From Ophioderma brevispina (taxonomy: Eukaryota; Echinodermata; Ophiuroidea; Amphilepidida; Ophiodermatidae), in NCBI GenBank assembly GCA_023653785.1, contig JAMKCH010001582.1:1-64000 (forward strand): a stretch of 64,000 nucleotides of DNA, written 5' to 3'. The position numbers and the translations under genes are program-made. Below, piece after piece: positions 12,501-24,500 of the stretch. Below the pieces are notes generated by a model, which had not been told where the DNA came from, did not search any database, and saw nothing but the letters and a program-made list of their open reading frames with translations. Within the stretch, counting starts at the first letter, position 1. Each line of letters begins with the position of its first letter.

Positions 12501-15500
12501 CTTTCTGCTATCTCTACAGTACACGGCAATATTAGCTTTTGATATTTACAGTAGACAGTAATGTGTGCTTTCTGCTATCTACTGTAGACAGCGATGTGTG
12601 CTTTCTACTCTCTACTATAGACAGCAATGTGTGCTTTCTACTCTACTGTAGACAGCAATGTGTGCTTTCTGCTATCTACAGTAGACAGCAATGTATGCTT
12701 TCTGCTAGCTACAGTAGACAGCAATGTATGCTTTCTACTAGCTACAGTAGACAGCAATGTATGCTTTCTGCTATCTACAGTAGAGAGCAATGTGTGCTTT
12801 CTGCTATCTACAGTAGACAGCAATGTGTGCTTTCTGCTATCTACAGTAGACAGCAATGTGTGCTTTCTGCTATCTACAGTAGACAGCAATGTATGCTTAC
12901 TGCTATCCACAGTAGACAGCAATGTATACTTACTGCTATCTACAGTAGACAGCAACATGTGCTTACTGCTATCTACAGTAGACAGCAATGTGTGCTTACT
13001 GCTATCTGATGCAGACAACATGTGCTTTCTGCTATCTACAGTAGACAGCAATGTGTGCTTTCTGCTATCTACAGTAGACAGCAATGTATGCTTACTGCTA
13101 TCCACAGTAGACAGCAATGTATACTTACTGCTATCTACGGTAGACAGCAACATGTGCTTACTGCTATCTACAGTAGACAGCAGTGTGTGCTTACTGCTAT
13201 CTAATGCAGACATGTGCTTTCTGCTATCTACAGTAGACAGCAATGTGTGCTTTCTGCTATCTACAGTAGACAGCAATGTGTGCTTTCTGCTATCTACAGT
13301 AGACAGCGATGTTGGTTTTCTGCTTGTTACAGCAGATGTCTGGTTTGTTTTTGCAGAAGACAAGCAACATTGTGCTCTCAAGTATAATAGATATCATTCA
13401 CATAATGAAAGTTTCATTTTGCCTAAAGAATGTTCTAAAGTATAAGGCACAATATACTACATAAGCTTGAAAGAAATGTGACCCAAAGTAATCTTCATCC
13501 AAATCAGTGAAATGGCTATTAACATAGTTGTCCTATAATTGGTTTTAATTTTTTTTAAATCCTTTTAAAGTTCAAATTTAATCATCCTTCACATTTTGTA
13601 GCACAAGTCATTTGGGGGGGGGGGAACAATATACTCACTTTTTATCAATGGCAGACATATTTGTGCTTTATCTATTGTAGACAGCAGTAAATGTGTTATG
13701 CTTTCTACACACAGCAATGTATGTTGTGTTCTATCTTTAGTAGACCGCAATGAATGACAGGTACTAAAAAGAGATTGTAATATCTGCAGTTTACATCAAC
13801 ACAAGTTTGGTGCTATCTACAGTAGACAGCAATGTAGACAACACCTACATTAGACAGCAATGTATGTTAAGAAAAAAAGTAAGTTCTAAATTGTATATAA
13901 ATTCTATAAACGGTACTCACAAACATTTCCTGGTACATCTGTGTTACCGGTTCTTATAATAGCTATATGACTTCTCCTGCATTTTCAGAACGAATCGTCA
14001 TAATGCCATCTTCCAATGAGTAGAAATCTACACGATATGTAATTAAAAAGGTAAAAAAAATAAAACAGAGCTAGCTTATATGAACCTCTAAATCCTATAT
14101 TTAATCCTGTCCATTTCAAAAGATTTGAATGTTTTCAGGTATACTATAGAAGCATAGGTAGACATCTCATTGGGTCTAGCCAACAGGGTTCAGGCTTACT
14201 ATTAATAATTAAAGATAGTGTGGCCCAATTTTTTTTCATATCATTGCTTTCTACTTTCAACCATTTACCTGACTGGGCCTCGCACACCAGTGATTTTAGC
14301 GGTAAAGATTGGCCTGTTGTGACATGATGCAGCCATCACAGTTTGGTGGGCAGACCAGATGAGCTCGAGGTTCAGTTTCATTGAAAAACAGCCTAGAGGG
14401 CGAACAATTATGTCTAGAAAATAAAGGGCAAGTTCTAGCCAGAATTGCCTGTCTCCCTAGCTTTAGCATGGTTCAGACTTCACTGTGCTAAACAATAAAA
14501 CCACTGAAGCGTATCTGGGGGCTACTTCTCGCCCAGGTTCGCCAGGTAAAGTTAATGGAGACAAAAAACAAACAAAAATGTGATTCAAATTTTGGAGCAA
14601 ACTGTTCAAAGGGGTTTGGTCATGTGTAGGGGGTGAGAACGCATTTTGAGGACCTTTTTTCATTTCATCAAAACATAACATTTTCCCATGTGGCTAAAAT
14701 TTAACAAAGGATTATAATAAAACACATGCATTAAAATCTCAGTCGAATTTTTCTTTCTCCTCTCAACAAAAAGATTGGTAGTTATGAACATCTTTTGAAA
14801 ACATACCAAACGTGAACAACATAAAATTCTAACATTGAATGTCAATTGTGGCTTAGTCCTCCTCCTATCCTAGAAAAAGTTCATATTCAAAGTCCAGATT
14901 GGCACATCCTCATACATCTTTCGTGTCTTCTTTTCTCCCAAGAACCCTAACCTGATGAGAGGTTTTAATGTACCTCATACTCACCATCATCATCGTGTAT
15001 TGTAATGACTGTAGTTTGACGACTTGATACTATTTGCCGAGGCTTGTAAAGGACAACTTTAAATGTTTTGCCAGGACCTGTCAAGTCGACGTCGTTATTG
15101 TCCGACAAAAAAACCTCAATTCTGAATGCTCGGTGTTCTTCTCGAGGACAAACAATCAATTCACTTTGACTGCATGTGTAATCTATGCCTTCAAGTGCTG
15201 TTCCATCTCAAGTCATGCTACAACTGATAAAGAAAATGGTATCTTTTGTAAGGCCACATGTGGTCAAGTGGATAAAGTGTCTCACCACCACTATCAGTGA
15301 TTTTTTGCTCATCATCAGAAGTGAAAAAATCATAAAAATCAGATTTTTGCATGATCTGTCACATAGAAGTAATCTGCCACCATATCCTTCAATCAACAAG
15401 CGATAAAACCAAAGGCAACCTAACAAGGACAAATTCGGAATAAATCATGTAAGGGTGTTGGAAAAATAAACAAAAGCTATTGCAAAAATTAAGAATTTTG

Positions 15501-18500
15501 TTTGTTTAAAGCAATCCATAGCCAGGATTTATTTTTGTGGTGTTTGATTTTCACAATGGGGAGATATGGAGATTTTGAAAATTTTGAACAAATTGCCAAA
15601 AAGTATAACAATCCCTCAAGAGGAAAAAATTCCCATCAAAAATGTTCTAATTCAGTAACAATAGCAATCAGAATCCTTAAAATGCACCTTGGGACTTATG
15701 GCATTTGGGTATGTTTCAGACTGTTTTTAGTTGTGCCAAAAGATAAATGAGGACATTGCCGGTGTATCAGATCCCATTCCAGGGATTGCGGGAGTCAGTG
15801 TTCAGGATTCTATATAGGAGAAACTGAAAGGTCCTTAAAGACCAGAATCCTAGAGCACTGCTGTCCCAGCTCCACATCCTCAGAAGTTTCTCAACATTTC
15901 CATATAGAGTCCCCTGGTCATCAGTGACTTGGACAGTCATCAAATCTTGGACAGGGAACTGCAATAGTTTAAAACTGAGATGAATATACCTATAGAGATC
16001 GGAAGCAAGCTGTAGATCATTGTTAACAGCTCGAGCGTATCGAACCAGGTCTGTTTCGGCTTGGCCGCACGGTGGCGCTGGGAGCACCTTAAGTTTTCTA
16101 TGAGCGAGGTATCCTGCAAATCAGGCAATTTTACCCAATTCTGTGCTTCAATTCATGTCCTAACGTGAATATAATTATGTTTGGCCATGTCACCAATAAC
16201 TTTTTTTTTCAAAATTAAAATAAAATGTCCAATTAGATCCTATTCTGTTAAAAATATGAGTTTGAGAAATAAACTGGTCCACATTTGTTTCAATTCTTGT
16301 GATATTGAAAGAGAAAATACACATTTTAATTAACTCAGTATATTTTGAAGATATCCAAGAATGTCATTAATACATTTTTTTTTTTTTTTTTTTTTTGCAA
16401 TAGTTTAAAACTGAGATGAATATACCTATAGAGATCGGAAGCAAGCTGTAGATCATTGTTAACAGCTCGAGCGTATCGAACCAGGTCTGTTTCGGCTTGG
16501 CCGCACGGTGGCGCTGGGAGCACCTTAAGTTTTCTATGAGCGAGGTATCCTGCAAATCAGGCAATTTTACCCAATTCTGTGCTTCAATTCATGTCCTAAC
16601 GTGAATATAATTGTTCTTAGAACCGGCTCACATTAACACTTTATGTGTTTGGCCATGTCACCAATAACTTTTTTTTTCATAAGACAAAGTCAAAATTAAA
16701 ATAAAATGTCCAATTAGATCCTATTCTGTTAAAAATATGAGTTTGAGAAATAAACTGGTCCACATTTGTTTCAATTCTTGTGATATTGAAAGAGAAAATA
16801 CACATTTTAATTAACTCAGTATATTTTGAAGATATCCAAGAATGTCATTTATACATTGAAATTTGAGCAAATTCTACCTATAGTCGACAAATGAGTGTAC
16901 AAAATTGGGGTAATTTAAATTATTCCATGCCTTAAAGGCAAAAGTCATTGAGTACTAAACTGTGTTCAAGGCTTTTTGACAAATAACACCCACGTGTGAG
17001 CATCATTGATTTAAAAATAGCCCGCCAAACTCAAATCTTGGGGTTATACATTGAAATGTATTGAATAACGATTACTGCTTCTCGATCAGTCAAGGAAATT
17101 GTTGAATTACCATAACAATATCGTACCAGACACTGCACGCTGCAAACAATCCATTGATTACTTGCTTCGAATCTCTGTTAGGTATATTCGTCTCAGGTTT
17201 GAAAGGGGAATTAAGGAAGCAATTTATATCAGAGCCTACCAACCATCCCTCGATAAGGATGGGGAGGGGCACTCTGCTGTTGAAGGTTGTAGTACACACA
17301 ACTGAAAACTCCAGGTACAATATTTTTTTGTGTTGAGATTCAAAGTTTAACATCATAATAAATCAATATAATACCTGACAAAAAGTACCATAAAAATTCA
17401 ATTTTTACCTCAGAAAGTGATCAAAATACATCGGTCCTTGGACCGCTTGTGTCGCCTGCCGTCGCGGTTTGTTAATGATAGGCCTAACATGACCTTTGAC
17501 CTTGGTATGTGATCTTTGACCTCATAAACAAATGAGGGTTTGCATGTAAACTCCATAAACCCAAGTTGGTTCCAATTGAACTTCAACTTTTCAAATGAGG
17601 TCAATTTGACATTTTTAAGCCTATTTTACAACTTGACCTCACATGACCTTTGACCTCGGTATGTGACCTTTGACCTCATCAACAAATGTTGCACCTATGA
17701 CTCAAGTTTGGTTCCAATTGAATTTCAACTTTTCAAATGAGGTCAATTTTACATTTGGGCAATTCCACCGTCATGGACATTACATTTTGCCCACCCTCTC
17801 TGTATTCAAAATGTATTCCAACATACTTGAAAGCTAAGGAATATAATTTTATTTCTGGTACTGATAGTTAACATACTAATGTTTAACAAGAACATCAAAC
17901 ATCTAGAAAGCTCTAGTTCATTAACAAGAAAATAGCTTCAGAAGTCGGCGTCAGGGACGTTACGAAAATGGACAAGCAGTTTTTTGGACATCATTTATAA
18001 CCAAAACTCGCTGAAGTTGCAATCTCAAGTTTCATCATTCCTGCTTAGTATTTTAACTATGGTAACACTTTATTTAACTTTGAATTAAAATAAAGGAAAT
18101 CACCTTCTTATAATATAGAAAATCTTCCAAATGTACGTCATGGACGTTACATTTGTGTAAATGTCATGGACATTACATAATTTGAATTTTCAACATTCGC
18201 TCATTCAAAATTGATAACCCATAGTTATGTGCTTATTGCATTGCTTATGTTTGAATAGTGCAAACCTGGGTACGAGGGCGCTTTTCTATTTTTTTCACAC
18301 ACGCTTTTGAAAAAAACCTATTCTTACATATACCACTATAAAGATAACCAAATATGTGACATCCTCATTAAATTTGAGCATCTTACTTGAATATCTGCGC
18401 TTGAATGTGCCCATTGAAAAGCACAGGGGTCAATGCACTTTTCCCCTGTACAAATTCAATGGGATTATTTCCAAGAAATACACTTTAGGCCTACTCACAA

Positions 18501-21500
18501 AATAAAGGTGATAGAAGGGTGAAACTTCTTGAGCAGGTAAAACTTATGATTATCTTTCCAGTTGTTACCCTTTGGAAGGTAGCGTATTTAAAAAAAAGTT
18601 TGACGAAGCAAAATGATGGTTGTTTTTTTTTTTTTTTTGTTGTAAAGCCGCCCTTTTTTGATGCCCAATTTTGACCTAACTGCGATTAATTTTTAGAGAT
18701 CATAATTATCATAATGTCATGAAAACTTCAAGAACAGATTCTCTGACATCAAAAATATAATTTCTAAACATTACCATAACAAACATCCCATAATACCCAT
18801 TTACGGGGGTGTTTAAATGTGTAACGTCCATGTCGTAACGTCCATGACGCTCATTAGCATATTTCTAATTAGTATAATTATTTTTTTCACTTGTTATTAT
18901 CTCCATATATGTACATTAACATTGTATACTAGATATGATTATAATCAATTGCATGGTAGTGTAGTTACAGGAAAAAATAGTATAAAACGTCATGGACGTT
19001 ACATACATTTCGTGGAAAATCAGAAGTAAAATTTGAAACTCAAAGAGCGCCCTCTAGATAACTGCATTTGATTTAAAAGTGTAAGTTATAAAAAGTTACC
19101 TATCTTGGTATTAGATTAAGAAATGAATACATTTCAGTGGTCAATATTCATAGATATAGGACTGAAATATTTGACAGCACCAATTTTAGTAAAAATTGCA
19201 AAAATCTGTTGTTCGTAAATACATTTTTTCCAAAAACCATAAAAAAATAAGAAAAACACTGAAAATTCAATATTGGAATGCAGATTTATACAGATAAGGT
19301 ATCTTTCTTCCATGTTCAATGTAAATTGTTGCATTAAAATGAATTTCAATTTTTAGGCTCAAGGGGACATTGCCGTGAAATTGCCCATATTCAGCCTATT
19401 TTACAACTTGACCTCACATGACCTTTGACCATGGTATGTGACCTTTGACCTCATCAACAAATGTGGGGTTCCATGTTGCACCTGTGACCCAAGTTTGGTT
19501 TAAATCCATCAAAGTATGTGGATATTACAGGCAAATGTTAACCCTTTTCACAACAGACATCAACAACAGACATCAACAACAGACATCAACAACAACAGAC
19601 ATCAACAGTGGACAAAGTGATCCCTATGTGTCTTCCTGCCTTCGGGCAGGCGACACAAAAATCAATTTTTGTTTTTTTTGGGGGTATTATCTATTTTATT
19701 TTTTTTTTGAAATAATCCGAATAATTGCATTTGTTTCAATTTAAATGAACAACCACCACCACCATACATACCACCACCATTATCACCACAACCATCAGTG
19801 ACATACTAACATGCTCTTCCTTCGTCATTGATAAATCCACTTCGCACCACAATTACTTCAATGAATCTGTCTAACTCTAACAGATTATCACTTGTTTTCT
19901 TCAAGAAATATATTGCTATAAATTAAAAATAGAAGTCAACCATTTGTCGAACATATACCAATTTCATTTTAGTTTGGTTGTATATGGATTTTTCATTTCA
20001 TGAAAAACAAGCTGAAATTCTTAAACAGACATTGATAGCAGCATTTTTCATAAACAAGCAGTCAAATTCATATGAAAGACTTGTATGGTTTAATCTACTG
20101 AGATCAATAATAAAATTCACAATCTCAACAAGTGGGATGGCTAAAAGGACTGGAGAAGAGAGAGAGAGAGAAGGGCAACAAAAGAGAGGGAGAGAGAGAA
20201 TAGACAAGAGGATGGAAGAGAGAGGAGATGATTTCTAAGCTAGCACCCAATAATAACCAAATCTGAGTACCTACCCTGCCTCAAAAAGTACAGAAACGTA
20301 CATTGTTCTGGGAGTCCTAGTATAATTTCCTTTCTAGAAATGTAACTTTAAAGGGGGATGGCCGATCAGATTAAGGTGGATATGGAGTTTTAATTCTTGA
20401 TAGATTGGCTTACCAGAAACCCCACCTGTAAGGTTTCGCGCCGTTATATTTAATGCGTTTTCAGTGAGAGCGAACGCGTTGATTTCGTAAGCCCATAGAG
20501 TACTGTGTAAAATTAAGATTGGTTGACAAAATTGGGGGAAATTTCGCTCATTACTTCCAAAAACAAACATCCTTTGGCCCTGAGTCACAGGGAAATGAGA
20601 AAAATAAGTTAGCTTTCTTTTGATATCAAAATGTTGACCACTTCGGTACATCTGGCTTCTGGGGACGTGCTATAGCGATCGGGCATGGACCCTTTAAATA
20701 CCATAGTCAGATATTAAACTGTTCATTGTTTAAGGCACTATCAGTGATTTTTGCCTAATCAGAAATTGAAAAAAATCATACAAAAAAATCTGATTTTGGC
20801 ATTTTAACAAGTATAGGTACCCTACCATATCTTGCAAATGATAGGACCAAAAGCTACCTAATAAGGATCAAATCAGATATTTTAATCCTTAATGTCTGCT
20901 TACGGGGACACTTACCACACAAAAACATGTATTGAAGGGGATTTATATCTTTGAAACTGGGTGTTCTTCATTTTCTGTCCATTTTTAGTCCAAAAAGATT
21001 TTACCTTATGAGAGTCCTACAGACTTATCCTTACTTGAAGATATTTCTGCAAAGTTCAAAAGATTTTTTTATCTTTTCAAGCTTTTGACAAAATAAACAC
21101 GCAGGTGGTGAGCATCATTGGTTAAAAATAGCCTGCCAAACTCAAATTGGCTTGGGGTTATACATTGAAATGTATCTTTTCGGGTGAATCAATGATATTG
21201 TCTTTAATGTATAGGACATAGTTTCTGTACTTTACTATCATCATAAACGACAGTAATTAACAGGTCTTATGATGTCAGAAGATCCACCAAAAGTAATTTG
21301 CAGGAGCAAACAGTCAGGTTCTCAAGTGGCTCCTTATATTCATCATCAACAATAAACAGAGAAAGAGACATGTCTTCTTCCACTCCTGGTGGGAAGTCTA
21401 CTGTTTCACTTATTAAAGGAAGATAGTCTACAGTTTCCATGGCAACATCTTCGATAGTCCATATTTCTGTAACACAATGATGGGCCAGCATTTTAATGGC

Positions 21501-24500
21501 GAATATGCAGTCAATGTTATATATTACTGCAACTGAATGTTTGTTTCTATTTATTAACATTGCTTGAAGCTTCTCCCTTGTGTTTAAAGGCCGACTCAGA
21601 TATTTCCTGAGGGCATCCTCAAGTTTCAAATAAATTGTGTTTCTTGCACATACATAATGCTTGTCCATATAATAATCTATGTGTGAAGTAACTAAGCTCA
21701 AATCAAAGTCTTTCATATACTTTTGTCTTCAATTTTGTCCAACAAAATTGATGTTAAAACCCAGGAGGCAGGTTATTTACTTTCTTCAATATTACCGGTA
21801 CAGTTTTTGAAATAAATTTTAGAATTTAAATTCAGGATTCCTAAAAATTTTACTTTTAAAGGCTGACTCAGAGATTTCAAAATATATATATTTTTTGTGC
21901 AGGATTTAAAAATAATCATCTAAAACTAGAGATAGTCACCAAAAATGCTTAATTCCCAAGTTGGAGATGAATCACATTTTTTTCATTTTCATGCAATAAA
22001 CATTTATGCACAGTATAACAATGCCATAGGATACTGTGTATAACAAAAATTCCAGCTCCAGAATTTCATAACAAAGTTGTGATTTTCTATATATTAAGGA
22101 CTTTGATTTGAGCTTAGTTATTTCACACAGTGATTGTTATATGGACAAGCATATGTATATGCAAAAACACATTTTGTTTGAAAATCGAGTGCACCATCAT
22201 CGGAAAATCTCCTAGTCAGCCTTTAATTCTGTGAAAATCAGCCCAAGGCAGACAGAAAATGGTGTATTTGGGTGCCTCCTATCTCTCCGTAGGTATGTTA
22301 ATCCTAAATAAATCAGACACTACACTGTAAATTTAACGGACGCCTCAAATTGTGTTCAGGTTTTTAACACCAAAAGGTGTTTTGTTACTTTGAAGTTATG
22401 GAATTATTTTCCTATAGCACCATAATTGGGTTTTTTTTTTTTATTTTTTTTTTAACAGTGTCTTGTATCCAAAAACACTTTGAAAAAAGTAACAAATCTA
22501 AAGTTATTCCTGGCCTTAGTCACCTGACTATTTAATTTTGAACACTAGTGTTAAGAAATGAACACATATTGGATGCATATTTGAATGCATAATGATGTAC
22601 AGTTGTAACAGTTTGGGAACACAATAATTATTTGAACACATGACACCTTTTGACGCCTCTTTTTGAACACATGACACCTTTTGACGCCTCTTTTTGAACA
22701 CATGACACCTTTTTCGACGCATATTTGAACACATAATTGTGTTCAAATGTAACAGTTTTGGAACACTTGGGGCATCATAGTGTTCAAAATTAATAGTCAG
22801 GTGGCTAAGGCCAGGAATAACTTTACATCCCTTAAAAATGTGAATGAAAATCAATAGAAACGACATATTCTTGCCATGCACTACCATATTTACTTATTTT
22901 TATTAGTATCTATTTTCTATTTGACACATAAGGCCAAAGAAAAAAGTAGGTCTTACAACATTTAGCAAACTAGTGCAATGTTTTTTTTTAAGAAAATAAG
23001 CAAATTGCTACATGGAAATTTTGTTTTGTAATGTTTTTTGACACCAACGGTGTGTTTTGCCAGTTTGTGGCCAACTGTTTTCTTCATTTTTTCTGATACC
23101 TAAAAAAGGCAGAAAATTGTGATCATCGCACATTGTGACAAAGTGACTTTATGTGTGCACGAATATGCAAGACATTTGTTTTTGCCTTATAATCTGATCT
23201 ATTAATGACCTTCCACTGCACATGTCTACTACAACGCTTGCTTTTCAACTTTGCAGATGTTTTAATTTTATGATATACAAAAGTAACTGTTCAGTGAAAT
23301 TTTGACGAAAACTTCCACATTTGTGATAAAGTGATAAACTGCCATAAGGTGTTTACAGTTTGAGGTCAAAGGTTATATTGCAAATTGCTAGAGAGCTGTC
23401 AATTTGTACCTCAAATCTAGTCTTGTGGGTCCATCTCCTCTCCTGACCAATCTTGCCTGATGCTAATGTGCTCATGCATTAATGGAAATTTATTTGTGCA
23501 TACTTCTAAGAATCTTCTAATCGTAAATTTATGCAAAAAAGACAAGTCAATGACCTTTAAGTGACCTGTAATGACCTTTGACTGTCAGTATGGATCCCTA
23601 TGTAAAAATTGTACAACATTGCAAATATGTACCAAGTATGAACTTGGATTCATGTTAACACTATAGTCTGAGTTATAATTGTGTGAACTGATTCGAACAA
23701 TCTGCTGCGTGTGTGCGTGAAGGTCGCACTGCCGTAGACAGCGTGTAAACAATGATTAAAATAGACACGCGATCCGCCTGTGTACAGGTCGCGGTACTGC
23801 GTACGCTTAGTTCAAACAATTATTACGGAGACTATAACAAGTTATGCTCAATTTAAAGTGTCAGAATATGTGATAGTGATGATATGGCGTCTCTAAACTG
23901 CGAGTCAGCAAGTCGCAAATTAATTGATTTGGAAATATAACCACACAAAGGAGAAAATGTCTTTTGTTTCCTATTGTGTTTGCCACATCTGTTTGAAAGT
24001 CTCATTTATTATGACAAAACCAGAATAAAACCAAAAATATCGCCGGCGACACAGTTTTGACAACTGATTTGGATTATTTGGTCCACAAACTACATCCTGT
24101 GTAAATTTTAGGAAATTCCATTGCGGGCAAATATGACTTTTCTTAAAAATCTAGTTTTCCCTCGTCTTTCTATGGAGAATGAGCATATAGAGGGCGCTAT
24201 AACATACAAATCATGACCTTTGTAGGCCTATATGGCGAGATTCCTAAAATGGATTTGTCTGAATTTTGCAGAGATAATAGCTCTTGTCCCTACTTATATC
24301 AGTTGTCAAAATTGTCAAAAATTCTTCTAAAAAGACAATTTGCATGGGGTCAAACAGCTCTGTTGCCACCATTCAACTGATTATATTTTTGTAATTAATT
24401 TGTCAATTTCAATGGGGTTTCAGCAACAACTGTAGCTTTTTAAATAATGCATACAGTTACATGGAAAAGTAAAAATTGAATTTGACTGACTTCAGAATTA

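Noticed and set aside
12540..13330. CRISPR-like array
   Set aside because: The repeats are contiguous with no unique spacers and the DNA is animal.
12627..13445. 272-codon repeat protein on plus, and the 247-codon antisense frame
   Set aside because: Both are products of a stop-free 33-bp tandem unit inside an intron of a gene on the minus strand; there is no independent sign of coding.
15767..16128. 106- and 62-codon minus-strand frames
   Set aside because: The left part is antisense to the GIY-YIG fragment, and the right part is the repeated unit; the two are joined by chance.
20150..20225. GA-rich coding-like stretch (EEREREGQQKRGRER)
   Set aside because: It is a GAGA microsatellite read as protein.
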